Positions 9,917-19,803 of a DNA stretch of 64,000 bases are shown here, piece after piece. The notes under the pieces were generated by a model, which had not been told where the DNA came from, made no database searches, and saw only the letters and a list, made by a program, of their open reading frames with translations. The stretch is from NCBI RefSeq assembly GCF_000478925.1, contig NZ_AP013072.1:474501-538500 (forward strand), written 5' to 3'. A program made the translations under genes and the position numbers. The stretch is from Streptococcus anginosus subsp. whileyi MAS624. Its GTDB lineage: Bacteria > Bacillota > Bacilli > Lactobacillales > Streptococcaceae. Each line of letters starts with the position of its first letter. The first letter of the stretch is position 1.

Positions 9917-11686
9917 TTGAAAATTCTACTATTTGGAAATACAGGATATGTAACCAAAGAGTTTATACAAACAGCCTTTTCAAAGGATACAGTTTATCTT
10001 TTGGGAGAAACACATTTAAAAAGTTCAAAAAAATTAAAATTGACAGTTTTTCCTAAAACAAAAGAAGCCATTCTAGTAGAAGTTCTAAGAACCTATCAAT
10101 TTGACCAAATTCTTTATCTTTCTAATTTATTAACTTATAAGAATCAACGAGTAGGGGAGCTAGAACGGCTGCAAAGTTTTTTAAATTGTACCGAAGAGCT
10201 ATCTCACTCTAAGATTGTTTATGTGACAGGCCCAGAGGTGCTTAATGATCCTCAGGAGCTAGAAAGGGCAGCAGAGGGGATTTGTCTCAATTGGGCTAAG
10301 ACAAATGGGCAGTATCTTAAAATAGTTCGTAGCCCTTATTTGTATTCTTCCAGATTGCCAGAAGATTATTTCTATCGTTTATTTGATAAGTTTCAAAAAG
10401 ACACAATCGTTCATGTCGAAGAGCACCCAGATGAAATTGCGAATTTTATCAATTTAGAAGATTTAGCAGAGCTAATCAGCAAAATTTTTGATAGTTGGGA
10501 TGAGCAAACAGAAATTTTAAACATTTATAATCCTTTTGAAATTACTTTTCAGCATATTGTAGCAAAATTAGAAGATAACGGCAAAATAGAAATTGATTCA
10601 AAATCAACTGCACCTTGTCTTTATCACTCAACAGATGAAAATAATTTAAGACAACGATATGGATGGTTTATTCATTATTCACTTTTAGAAGATTTAGCTG
10701 ATTTGTATAAAGATTTTATTAAAGAAAGTAAGAAATCTAATCATCCGGAATTCAAGCATTTAAAAACGGCAATCTATGTGATGCGTTCTCATAAGACTTA
10801 TCAAAAGATAGCTGAGATTTTACTTGCTTTTTTCTTATCTGAGGCTTTAAGCATGATGCTGAATGATTTTAATCAATTAAAAATGCTTGACATCCGTTTG
10901 CTTTTTGTTACCTTGATTAGCACTATTTTTGGAACGATATATGGAATTTTTGCAGGACTTCTTTCGATACTTGGTCTATTTGCGGCAACTATTCTGTCTG
11001 GGGGAAATTGGCAATCAATCGTCTATAACACAGATAGATGGATTTCCTTTGCAGCTTATATGTTTGTTGCTCTTATTTGTGGGATTATCCAGATGAAGTA
11101 CCAAGATGAGAAGGAAATGTTAGAAAAAGAGAATCAGTTGCTAAATGAAAAAAATGAACTCTTATCTATCTCATATGAGGATGCAGTTTATGATCGTGAA
11201 CAATTAGCTCAGCAAGTTGTAAGTAATCAAACTGGTACCAGCAAGCTGTTTTCTATTTTTCAACAATTAGATAAACCAACAGTAGAAGCTGTTTTAAATG
11301 AAACAAAGAAAATTGTTGCAGAGCAACTAGAAACAGATAGTGTCAACATATATTCATTATCTGAGTTTTCTGGCTTTAACCTAAATAGGTATCCGATATT
11401 AGCAGAAGAGTTGAAAAATGATGAAGTTTGGGTCAATAAGAATTTGATTCCAGATTATCCAGTTTATGCATTAAAAATAGAATCTGCTTCAGGGTTAAGC
11501 TACCTTTTGTGGATTGAGGATGTTTCTTATAGTCATTTATCTCTTTCGCGCATGCACTTCTTACAAATGATTGGTGGAGCAACAGCTTCTATGTTAGATA
11601 AAGCTGGTTATCATCAAGCATTTGTCAACCTCAAAAAGACTACAGTTTTAGGAACTACTCCTAATGGCATCAAATATGGAGGTTAA
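9917..11686 (+). CDS. pelD: PelD-like membrane regulator with degenerate SDR-type N-terminus and GAF domain
   Basis: A 589-aa protein starting at TTG (AGGAGG 9 bases upstream). Residues 1-270 resemble a short-chain dehydrogenase/epimerase Rossmann fold (MKILLFGNTGYV, later KIVYVTG), but the YxxxK catalytic pair is not evident. Residues about 295-393 hold about four membrane spans, followed by a Glu/Lys coiled coil (395-430) and a GAF-like domain (about 435-575). This matches the core of PelD from Pel systems, but the C-terminal degenerate GGDEF that binds c-di-GMP in Pseudomonas is absent. Position first in the cluster, before PelE-, PelF- and PelG-like genes, supports the call. Role inferred: scaffold and activator of the polymerase complex. 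Confidence 0.75.
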   Translation: MKILLFGNTGYVTKEFIQTAFSKDTVYLLGETHLKSSKKLKLTVFPKTKEAILVEVLRTYQFDQILYLSNLLTYKNQRVGELERLQSFLNCTEELSHSKIVYVTGPEVLNDPQELERAAEGICLNWAKTNGQYLKIVRSPYLYSSRLPEDYFYRLFDKFQKDTIVHVEEHPDEIANFINLEDLAELISKIFDSWDEQTEILNIYNPFEITFQHIVAKLEDNGKIEIDSKSTAPCLYHSTDENNLRQRYGWFIHYSLLEDLADLYKDFIKESKKSNHPEFKHLKTAIYVMRSHKTYQKIAEILLAFFLSEALSMMLNDFNQLKMLDIRLLFVTLISTIFGTIYGIFAGLLSILGLFAATILSGGNWQSIVYNTDRWISFAAYMFVALICGIIQMKYQDEKEMLEKENQLLNEKNELLSISYEDAVYDREQLAQQVVSNQTGTSKLFSIFQQLDKPTVEAVLNETKKIVAEQLETDSVNIYSLSEFSGFNLNRYPILAEELKNDEVWVNKNLIPDYPVYALKIESASGLSYLLWIEDVSYSHLSLSRMHFLQMIGGATASMLDKAGYHQAFVNLKKTTVLGTTPNGIKYGG

Positions 11687-11689
11687 TAA

Positions 11690-12589
11690 ATGGAACTGAT
11701 TACCTCTCTTTTTTGTGTGATGTTAGATTTAGTTTTATGCATTCATTCTTACTATTTGCTTAAATGTAAAAAAATCAAATTACCGTTGTTTTATACTATT
11801 TTTCCCATTGCAATACCATTTTTAGGCTATTTGTTACTTTGGCTTTTGAAACTTTCCACACATGATGATAAAACAAATGTGTCACTTCTTGCGAAAGAGG
11901 CTGATGTTTGGACAGAAATAAGTGGAGTGGAAAATAAGAATGAACTAGGGAATTCTTATGAAGATGTACAGAAGCTCATTCCATTAGAAGAAGCGCTACT
12001 TTTGCAAGATAAAAAAACAGCTAGGTGGATGCTGATGGAAATGGTTAGCCGTACCCCGGATCGTTTTATTGACCTGCTGTTTTTGGCTCGTAAGGACAAA
12101 GATACAGAAGTTGTACATTATGCTACAACTCTTATTGCAGAGGTGTCACGACAGTACGATGTTCGTTTGCAGAATTTGAATAAAAAGTATCATCAGAATC
12201 CTAGTGACTTCAAAGTTTTAACAGAATACTGCACTATTTTAGGAAGTTATTTGCAAAAGGGACTGGTAACGAAACGATTAGAAAAACTACTTAGAAAAGA
12301 CTATTCAGATCTCTTGGCAAAAAAAATTCGACAAAAGGAAGAGCTGTCTGATTATCTGAGCTTCATTAAAAATGAGTTATTACTCAAGCATTATAAACGC
12401 GCTAAAGAGTATCTAGACTTGATTTCACAAAAGTGGACACAACGCGAAGAAATTTATATGTTATATTTACAATATTATTATGAAACGAAACAAGGAGAAA
12501 GGATAAAAGAATTGATAAAAGCTATAGAAAAAGATTCGATTTACATTTCAAAAGAGAATCGAGAACGTTTAGCTTTTTGGCATTCCTAA
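11690..12589 (+). CDS. pelE: PelE-like membrane protein with helical-repeat cytoplasmic part
   Basis: A 299-aa protein: two membrane spans (about residues 4-24 and 32-54), then a soluble, mostly helical region with TPR-like character (for example RAKEYLDLISQKWTQREEIYMLYLQYYYETKQGERIKELIKAI split across helices). PelE in Pel systems has the same plan and binds the polymerase complex with PelD. Only 3 bases separate it from the pelD-like stop; GGAGG precedes ATG. Assignment leans on topology and gene order because PelE sequences diverge strongly. Confidence 0.65.
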   Translation: MELITSLFCVMLDLVLCIHSYYLLKCKKIKLPLFYTIFPIAIPFLGYLLLWLLKLSTHDDKTNVSLLAKEADVWTEISGVENKNELGNSYEDVQKLIPLEEALLLQDKKTARWMLMEMVSRTPDRFIDLLFLARKDKDTEVVHYATTLIAEVSRQYDVRLQNLNKKYHQNPSDFKVLTEYCTILGSYLQKGLVTKRLEKLLRKDYSDLLAKKIRQKEELSDYLSFIKNELLLKHYKRAKEYLDLISQKWTQREEIYMLYLQYYYETKQGERIKELIKAIEKDSIYISKENRERLAFWHS

Positions 12590-12601
12590 AGGTTGGAAAG
12601 A

Positions 12602-14434
12602 ATGAAAAAGAAAAAAAGAACACTAATGTCTTCAAAAGAATCAATGATAGTGGTGGTCATCTTTCTTTTGCTATCTGTATTTTTATGGATTCAAAAAAGC
12701 GGAGAGCACTATACCGTTTCGACCAACAAAAATACATACTTAAAAGGGAATATTCCCTCTTCTAAAACGGTTTTTGAAAGTTTGGCAAAAGAAAATCTTG
12801 TGCTTTATGACGAAAACAATGGTACCAGTAGACGTGCGAAAGATCAATTCTCGCAGATTCTTAAAGACATGAAGCAAGGCTACCAATTGGTTGATATCTC
12901 AAAAGATTCTCTTCCTAGTTTTTCAAATTATAAAAAGGTTATCGTACTCTTGAGCGATTTGGAAACTTTAGGGGAAAAAACACAGGAAATGGTTGACTGG
13001 GTTGAGCAGGGAGGAAATGTCCTTTTTGGTGTTGCGCTAGTCAAGGATAATGTATCTACAGCTATTGAGCAAAAGTTAGGAGTAACGAATTCCAGTGCTG
13101 AAAATTCTGTGGTAAACAAAATGTATATTGATAAAGACTTCATGATTGGTGGCGGGAAAAGTTATCCAATTGATGGAGGATTTGAATCGGCCTGGACAGT
13201 CTCGCTTTCATCAGACACCAAAGTTCACGCTTGGACAGATAATGAAGCGCGTATTCCTCTCGTTTGGGAGAAAAAGTATGGCAAGGGGAAGTTTGTTGTA
13301 GATAATTTTGGAATTTATGAAAGAGCAGTTCGGGGGATTTATGCAGCTTCTTATAGCTTGTTGACAGAAGCAACAGCTTATCCAGTTATTAATGGTGCTA
13401 CATTCTATTTGGATAATTTTCCTTCACCAGTACCCGCAGGAGACGCTACTTACATTAAGCGAGATTACAATACGAGTATTTCTGATTTTTATACAAATAT
13501 TTGGTGGCCAGACTTGTTGAAGTTATCTGAAAAATATGGTATCAAATATACTGGCGGTGTTATTGAAAATTATGAAGATGATACATCAGGACATGTAACG
13601 GCACAAAAAGATATAGAACGCTTTAAGTATTTTGGAAAATCTCTTTTGGCAAATGGTGGAGAGATTAGTTACCATGGTTATAATCACCAGCCACTTTCTC
13701 CCAAAGATGTTGATTACGGAGACGAATTTCCAACTTATAAAACTTGGAAAGATAAAAAAGCAATGGAAGCTTCTATTCGTGAGTTGATTCGATTTACGAA
13801 GTCTCTCTTTCCAAAAGGAGAAAAGTCTATTTATATCCCACCTTCAAATGTCCTTTCAAAAGAAGGGAGAGAAGTGTTGAGAGAGAAGTTTCCAGAAATT
13901 AAAAGTATTGCCAGTAATTATTTCCCAGGGAAGTTCACCTATTCGCAAGAATTTGAAGTCGCGGATGACGGTTTGATTGAGCAACCACGAATTGTTTCAG
14001 GAGCATCTTGGGATAATTATTCTAAATTAACGGTTTTTTCAGAGTTAAATATGCATTATGTAATGACCCATTTTCTTCATCCAGACGACGTAATGGACGA
14101 GGACAGAGGCGCGAAACAAGGCTGGGCAAAACTATACAAAGATTTCACCGATGAGGTTGCATGGCTTGATAAAATGGCACCGAATATCAGAGATTTGACT
14201 GGTTCTGAAATGGCAGGAGCCATTCAACGTTATGGTATTTTAAGCGTGCAGCAACAAAAGACCGATACTGGTTTGAAATTAAATCTTGGGAACTTTCATG
14301 ATAATGCTTACGTAATGCTTCGGCTAAATGAAGGAACACCAGGAAAAGTAACCGGTGGAAAATTAAAACATTTAACTGGCAATCTTTATTTATTGCAGGC
14401 TACTTCTGCAAAAATAGAGATTGAAGTGAAGTAA
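12602..14434 (+). CDS. pelA: Membrane-anchored polysaccharide deacetylase, PelA-deacetylase-like (DUF2194 type)
   Basis: About 610 aa. The start chosen is ATG 12602 (AAAGG 9 bases upstream) rather than an in-frame TTG at 12593. One N-terminal anchor (about residues 16-33, IVVVIFLLLSVFLW) places the rest outside. The carbohydrate esterase 4-like half has a metal-binding pattern: NYEDD (D326/D327) and HGYNH (H358, H362). A later NMHYVMTHFLHPDD may supply another catalytic His. In Pel systems this domain removes acetyl groups from the GalNAc-rich polymer. The glycoside-hydrolase domain fused in Pseudomonas PelA is missing here. Ten codons after the PelE-like stop it continues the operon. Confidence 0.75.
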   Translation: MKKKKRTLMSSKESMIVVVIFLLLSVFLWIQKSGEHYTVSTNKNTYLKGNIPSSKTVFESLAKENLVLYDENNGTSRRAKDQFSQILKDMKQGYQLVDISKDSLPSFSNYKKVIVLLSDLETLGEKTQEMVDWVEQGGNVLFGVALVKDNVSTAIEQKLGVTNSSAENSVVNKMYIDKDFMIGGGKSYPIDGGFESAWTVSLSSDTKVHAWTDNEARIPLVWEKKYGKGKFVVDNFGIYERAVRGIYAASYSLLTEATAYPVINGATFYLDNFPSPVPAGDATYIKRDYNTSISDFYTNIWWPDLLKLSEKYGIKYTGGVIENYEDDTSGHVTAQKDIERFKYFGKSLLANGGEISYHGYNHQPLSPKDVDYGDEFPTYKTWKDKKAMEASIRELIRFTKSLFPKGEKSIYIPPSNVLSKEGREVLREKFPEIKSIASNYFPGKFTYSQEFEVADDGLIEQPRIVSGASWDNYSKLTVFSELNMHYVMTHFLHPDDVMDEDRGAKQGWAKLYKDFTDEVAWLDKMAPNIRDLTGSEMAGAIQRYGILSVQQQKTDTGLKLNLGNFHDNAYVMLRLNEGTPGKVTGGKLKHLTGNLYLLQATSAKIEIEVK

Positions 14435-14449
14435 AAAGAGAAAATAAAA

Positions 14450-15856
14450 ATGAGAATCTGTTTGGTTTTAGAGGGTTCCTATCCCTATGTACATGGTGGT
14501 GTGTCTACTTGGATGCACCAATATATCACAGAAATGAAAGAGCATGAATTTATCATCTGGGTCATCGGAGCCAATGAAGAAAAGAAAGGGGCATTCGTTT
14601 ATGAATTTCCTGAGAATGTCGTAGAAGTTCATGAAGTATTTCTGGATAGCTTAGGTAGCTCAAAAATAATAGAGAAAAAAAGTGAAGAATTATCTCGTGA
14701 AGAGTATGATGCTTTAAAACAATTAGTTTTTTGTGCAAAACCTGATTGGTCTCTTATATTTGATCTGCTACAAGAAGGAAAAATTCAGCGAGATGACTTT
14801 TTAGTGAGTGAAGCCTTCTTTCAGATGATTCAAGACCTATGTGAAGAAAAATATGCTGCACAGCCTATGTCCGATGTATTTCATACCATTCGCTCCATAC
14901 TTTTTCCTCTGTTGATGCTTTTAACCAGTGAAATACCAATCGCAGACGCCTACCACGCAATTTGTACAGGTTATGGTGGTATTTTAGCAACGTTGGCCAG
15001 CTACCGTATGGGCAAACCCTTGTTGCTGACAGAACATGGTATTTATACACGGGAACGTGAGGAGGAAATTCTTCGGGCTGACTGGATCTTGCCTTCTATG
15101 CGCAAACAATGGATTGATTTCTTTTATATGCTTTCAGATGCGATTTATTCTAAGGCGGACTGCATTACAAGTCTTTTTTCAAAAGCTCGGGAAACACAGA
15201 TTGAGATTGGCTGTGAGCCGAACAAATGCCGCGTGATTTCAAATGGTATTGATTATGAAAGTTTCTCTAAAATTCCTTTTGAAAAAGATGATGATAGTTG
15301 GATTAACATTGGGGCAGCTGTCAGAATGGCGCCGATTAAAGATATCAAAACGATGATTTATGCTTTTTATGAAGTATCTGCCCAGATACCGAATGTTCGC
15401 CTATATATTATGGGCGGAGTGGATGATAAAGCCTATGCAGAAGAATGTTATGCTTTAGCACGTAAGTTGAAATTAGAGAATTTGATTTTCACTGGTCGTG
15501 TAGATATCAAAGAATATCTAAGAAAGATGGATTTCATGATTTTAACTAGTATATCGGAAGGTCAGCCATTGTCTATTTTGGAATCAATGGCTGCTGGAAA
15601 GCCCTGTGTTACAACGGATGTTGGCTGTTGCAAAGAATTATTAGAGGGGCGCGAGGATGATGAACTGGGAGTAGCTGGTTACTGCGTGCCGCCAACAGAC
15701 TTAATGAGTTTAGCACATGCTATGATCGTAATGGCACGTTCAGAGGAAAAACGACTAAAGATGGGACAAATTGCTAAAAAAAGAAGTGAGCAATTTTACC
15801 AATATCATCAAATGATTGAACAATATAGACAATTATATAAGGAGTATGTAAGATAA
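14450..15856 (+). CDS. pelF: PelF-like GT4 glycosyltransferase
   Basis: The probable polymerase, cytosolic, using a UDP-sugar. At 468 aa it begins MRICLVLEGSYPYVHGGVS, the glycine-rich opening typical of PelF, and has the GT4 donor-site motif SEGQPLSILESMAAGKP with the E-x7-E pair. DUF3492-type N-terminal half and GT-B C-terminal half (about 270-450) are both present. The stop codon overlaps the next start (TAATG), so translation is coupled to the PelG-like gene. This is the most confidently recognised Pel component. Confidence 0.9.
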   Translation: MRICLVLEGSYPYVHGGVSTWMHQYITEMKEHEFIIWVIGANEEKKGAFVYEFPENVVEVHEVFLDSLGSSKIIEKKSEELSREEYDALKQLVFCAKPDWSLIFDLLQEGKIQRDDFLVSEAFFQMIQDLCEEKYAAQPMSDVFHTIRSILFPLLMLLTSEIPIADAYHAICTGYGGILATLASYRMGKPLLLTEHGIYTREREEEILRADWILPSMRKQWIDFFYMLSDAIYSKADCITSLFSKARETQIEIGCEPNKCRVISNGIDYESFSKIPFEKDDDSWINIGAAVRMAPIKDIKTMIYAFYEVSAQIPNVRLYIMGGVDDKAYAEECYALARKLKLENLIFTGRVDIKEYLRKMDFMILTSISEGQPLSILESMAAGKPCVTTDVGCCKELLEGREDDELGVAGYCVPPTDLMSLAHAMIVMARSEEKRLKMGQIAKKRSEQFYQYHQMIEQYRQLYKEYVR

Positions 15857-17300
15857 TGGCAGGTCTGGGATTTGAACTGCGAAAAGTATATAATAAAGGT
15901 AACTTCCTTGCAAAACAAAAGGCTTATGGTTATGCAGGCGTTGTATATGTTGGACCAATGATTCTTGGAATCTTGCTTATTTTGGCACTTGTTGGTCTAA
16001 GTGTTTTGGGGCGACTGGGCAATGCTGAACGTGATCATTTACTTGGCTTGATTTCATATTCTATCTTAGCTTCTTTAGCGATTATCAATCTCTTTTCAAT
16101 GATTGTGACTCGCTATGTAGCAGATATGCTCTATGAGAAAAAATTTGAAAAAATTTTATCTTCTTATTTTTCATTAGGGGCGGTCATGTTAGGTTTGGGA
16201 TTTGTGACTTATGGAATTTTCCTCTTTGTTTCGGGAATTCCTTTGCTAGAGATTCTCTTAAACTTGGTCTTATTTAGTGAGTTATGTATGATTTGGAATG
16301 CCGTCAATTATTTGACAGCTGTAAGAGATTACCGCAGTATTCTAAAAACTTTTGCCATGGCAATAGGTATTACGCTTGGGATTGGTTTGCTAACAGTTGT
16401 GTTAGCGATTCCGTACGGTTTGTTATTGAGTATTTGTGTCGCTTATGGCTTTATTCTTTTTCAAATGGTTCGTGTTTTATATAGGCATTTTCCAAAAAAT
16501 TATACTGCTAATTTCGAGTTTTTTATTTGGTTTGACCGCTATTTAGAACTCTTTAAAGTAGGCTTTTATATGTTTATTGGACTTTTTCACATATCGTCAT
16601 CAACTGGTTTGGCCCACTCAGCAAAGGAATCGGAGGGCTGTTTCATACCGCCCCAGTTTATGATGTCCCTGCTATGCTGGCTTATCTAGTAACATTGGTA
16701 TCTACTGTAAGTTTTGTAGTATCTGTTGAAGTAAAGTTTTATCCCAAATTTAGAGAATATTACCATATGTATGATGGAGTAGGGAGTGCTAAAAAAATTA
16801 GCCAAGCTGAAACTGAAATGATGAATCTCCTTCGGAATGAATTGAAATACTTATCATGGAAACAGCTTTTAGCTACATTATTAGCTATGTTTGTGGGTAT
16901 TGTTCTGTTGACAGTTTTGCCACTTGGCTTTAATAGTCAGATGAAAGGCTATTTTCAAACGCTTTGTTTAGCTTATGGACTTTATGCTGTGGGGCATGTC
17001 AATTTGTTAATGTTGCTTTACTTTGTTGATTATGAAGGTGCAAAGAAATGTGCGAGATGGTTTGCAGGAATCTCTGTTATTTTTAGTATTTGTACTCAAT
17101 TTATGGATAGCTCTTTTATTGGGTACGGATTCTTGTTGGCTTCTCTTGTAATCTATTTGACAACAAGCTCTAGATTGAGTGAGTACACAAAAAATCTTCC
17201 CTATCGTATTTTAGGAAGTCAAGAAGTCTTTTCTAGTGAAGAAGAGGGTTCCTTTACGAAGTTAGTTACTACTTTGAAAGTGAGATCAAAGAATGGATAA
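15856..17300 (+). pseudogene. pelG: PelG-like exporter, split by a one-base frameshift in a T run
   Basis: PelG is a multi-span MOP-superfamily transporter thought to carry the growing polymer across the membrane. Here the first frame (15856-16689) reads as PelG up to YMFIGLF, then turns to nonsense. The correct reading resumes in another frame with SHIVINWFGPLSKGIGGLFH and runs to 17300. Adding one T to the five-T run at 16583-16587 restores one frame of about 480 codons, the normal PelG length. A possible internal start exists at 16674, but neither half would make a whole transporter. Either the strain has lost Pel export, the tract slips, or this is a sequencing error. The 3' end overlaps the CotH-like gene by 8 bases. 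Confidence 0.85.
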
Positions 17301-19068
17301 TAAATGGACCAAATTTTTACTGATTTTCGGTTTGATGGCACTTGCATTTGTTATTTTAGCCATTTCTGATAATAGTGGAAATAAACCAAAGCAACCAACT
17401 ACGAAAAATGTAAAAAAAGAAAAAGTAGCAAATATCAATGATCGTCATCTCCGTGATAAAGAATCTTTATATGCTCTAAAAAATCCTGATGTGATTACGA
17501 TGTATTTAACGGTGAGACGTGGAAATAATGCGGAAAATACCAATCATTCTTGGCGAGAAATCAATCAATATTCAGCTTACGATTATGAAAAAATGGGAGT
17601 GAAACGTTATCAGGTTGCAGGTCTTTTGCAAGTAGGAAATGAAAAAGGTCCTGTGGCGGGTGAATTTGGATTTGACGAAGAGGTTCCAAATGCGACTGTT
17701 CAAATTCGAGGACAAAGCTCCAGTCGTTCTAGCCAGAAAAATTATAAGATTGAGATAAAAAAGAGCAAGGGAAATTGGGAAGGTCAGCGGACAATCAACC
17801 TAAATAAACATCCCTATGAATACCTGCGTTTCCGAAATAAATTAGCTTTTAAATTAATGGAAGGCATTCCGCAAATTGTTGGACTCCGTACTCAATTTGT
17901 CCATTTGTATGTGAAAGATGAGACAGGTTCTGGTTCAAAGAATTTCGAGGATTATGGACTATATACACAAGTGGAGCAATTGAATAAAACAGCTCTTGAA
18001 GCGCATGGACTGGATAGAGCTGGACAACTTTATAAGGTGAACAACTTTGAATTTTACCGAAAAGCAGACGCTATTCGGAAGGAAAATGATCCAAAGTTTG
18101 ATAAGAAAAAATTTGAAGAGCTTTTAGAAGTTAAGGGAGATCACGATCATACGAAGCTTATTGATATGTTGGATAAATTGAATGATAATTCCACGACAGG
18201 CGATGAGATGTTAGAAAAATACTTTGATGCCGAAAATATCCAATATTGGTTAGCTTTTCAGATTTTAATGGGAAACATTGATAGTCAAAATCGGAATATG
18301 TTCCTTTATAGCCCACAAAATGGGACTCGCTGGTACATTTTACCTTGGGATTTGGACGATTCCTTACGGAAAGGCGAACGAGAACTTCGTAGACCAGGTG
18401 CGCTGGGACAAAATAGTTGGCGTTACGGTGTCAGTAACTATTGGGGAAATGTTCTATTCCAACGATTGCTAAAGTCTGAAAGATTTAGAACGGGATTGGA
18501 TAAAGTAGTCGATGAATTATATAAAAATCAGCTTAGTCCTAACAATATGGGTGAGTTGAGCAAGCAATATGCGAGTATTGTCAAACCGTATCTAGAGCGA
18601 ATGCCAGATGTGGAACATGTACGGCTCAAAGATGGGCAATATGATCAAATTTTAAATGCTCTTCCAAATGATATTGAGAAAAATTATAAAGATTACAAAG
18701 AGAGTCTGAAATCACCACAACCATTTTTCATTGACAAACCTAAAATAGAAGACAAAGACTTACTGCTTAAATGGATGTCATCTTATGATTTTGATAATCA
18801 AGAAATTACCTATCATGTAGAATTGGCGAAAGATCCAGATTTCAAAGAAAAAATTCTTGATGAAAAAGGAATAAAAGGGACGAGCATTCGTACTAAACAG
18901 TTGCCAAAAGGTCAATACTTTGTGCGTGTCATTGCAACAAATTCATCAGGTAAATCCCAAGCAGCCTTTGAGCACTATCGGACAGAAAATGCTAGACTTT
19001 TTGGAGTTCTGGGATTCTACGTGCTGGAAGATGGAAATGTGAAAGTGGATGTCTATGAAAGAAAATAA
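17293..19068 (+). CDS. CotH kinase-family protein, membrane-anchored, with C-terminal Fn3-like domain
   Basis: A 591-aa protein with an N-terminal anchor (residues 9-25) and an extracellular body. The CotH signature is present: RGQSSSRSSQKNYKIE near residue 139, NIDSQNRNMFLY (near 330) and LPWDLDDS (about 350). Bacillus CotH is an atypical kinase that phosphorylates spore-coat proteins. Residues about 480-575 look like a fibronectin III/Ig fold (WMSSYDFDNQEITYHVELA, then GQYFVRVIATNSSG). Start overlaps PelG end by 8 bases and its own end overlaps the VTC gene by 20, so it is firmly part of this operon. Substrate unknown; a wall or polymer-associated protein is a fair guess. Confidence 0.85.
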   Translation: MDNKWTKFLLIFGLMALAFVILAISDNSGNKPKQPTTKNVKKEKVANINDRHLRDKESLYALKNPDVITMYLTVRRGNNAENTNHSWREINQYSAYDYEKMGVKRYQVAGLLQVGNEKGPVAGEFGFDEEVPNATVQIRGQSSSRSSQKNYKIEIKKSKGNWEGQRTINLNKHPYEYLRFRNKLAFKLMEGIPQIVGLRTQFVHLYVKDETGSGSKNFEDYGLYTQVEQLNKTALEAHGLDRAGQLYKVNNFEFYRKADAIRKENDPKFDKKKFEELLEVKGDHDHTKLIDMLDKLNDNSTTGDEMLEKYFDAENIQYWLAFQILMGNIDSQNRNMFLYSPQNGTRWYILPWDLDDSLRKGERELRRPGALGQNSWRYGVSNYWGNVLFQRLLKSERFRTGLDKVVDELYKNQLSPNNMGELSKQYASIVKPYLERMPDVEHVRLKDGQYDQILNALPNDIEKNYKDYKESLKSPQPFFIDKPKIEDKDLLLKWMSSYDFDNQEITYHVELAKDPDFKEKILDEKGIKGTSIRTKQLPKGQYFVRVIATNSSGKSQAAFEHYRTENARLFGVLGFYVLEDGNVKVDVYERK

Positions 19069-19789
19069 AAAAGAACAGTTTCGGCATGAGGGAAAATACC
19101 TGATTGGTCTGAAAGAAAAAGAACTTTTAACTCAGCGCTTTCAATCCATTTTAAAACTAGATAAACATGCTCAAAATGGTGGCTATACCATTCGCAGTCT
19201 TTATTTCGATGATTACTGGAATAGCGCTTATGAGGAGAAAGAAGCGGGAATTTTGATGCGGAAAAAATACCGTATTCGAATCTATAATTTTAGTGATAAA
19301 GGAATCAAGTTAGAGCGCAAAAAGAAATTTGAAAATTATATCTATAAGGAAGCTGCACCTTTGACACGAGAAGAAACAGAGAAAATTATTGATGGAGATT
19401 ATGATTTTCTTCTTCATAGTCCTTATTCCTTGTGTCGAGAATTTTATGTTGAATGTGTGACAAATATGATGCGTCCTCGTGTGATAGTAGACTATGAGCG
19501 AGAACCTTGGGTCTATGACACAGGGACAGTTCGATTGACATTTGATTCCAATGTTCGTGCTGCTATTGGTAGTTATGATATATTTGATGAAACCTTGCCA
19601 ACATTGCCTGTTCTCGCACCAGGCAAGCTGGTTTTTGAAGTAAAATATACAGAATTACTACCGCAAATTATAAAAAATATTATTCCCCCGCAAGCTTCCG
19701 AGTTTCTTGCTGTATCCAAATATGTCTTGTGCTACGAAAAAACAGCTTACTTACATGACTTTGGATATTGGTATGATACAGACCACTAG
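19049..19789 (+). CDS. VTC-domain polyphosphate polymerase-like protein
   Basis: A 246-aa protein matching the VTC domain (triphosphate tunnel fold) that in yeast Vtc4 makes polyphosphate from ATP. Basic tunnel strands are visible: FRHEGKYLIG, RSLYFDD, KYRIRIYN, KLERKKK, RPRVIVDYERE and FEVKYTE. No membrane span. An ATG at 19055 is a second possible start. The CotH/VTC/DUF4956 trio recurs next to each other in many bacteria, so this is a known module attached to the Pel genes. Whether it makes polyphosphate or only senses a phosphorylated ligand cannot be told from sequence. Confidence 0.85.
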   Translation: MSMKENKKEQFRHEGKYLIGLKEKELLTQRFQSILKLDKHAQNGGYTIRSLYFDDYWNSAYEEKEAGILMRKKYRIRIYNFSDKGIKLERKKKFENYIYKEAAPLTREETEKIIDGDYDFLLHSPYSLCREFYVECVTNMMRPRVIVDYEREPWVYDTGTVRLTFDSNVRAAIGSYDIFDETLPTLPVLAPGKLVFEVKYTELLPQIIKNIIPPQASEFLAVSKYVLCYEKTAYLHDFGYWYDTDH

Positions 19790-19803
19790 TAGAGGAGAAA
19801 AAG

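Noticed and set aside
16674..17300. A separate second transporter gene after pelG
   Set aside because: Its sequence continues PelG exactly where the first frame fails, and its start is an internal Met without a ribosome-binding site; it is the 3' half of the frameshifted gene.
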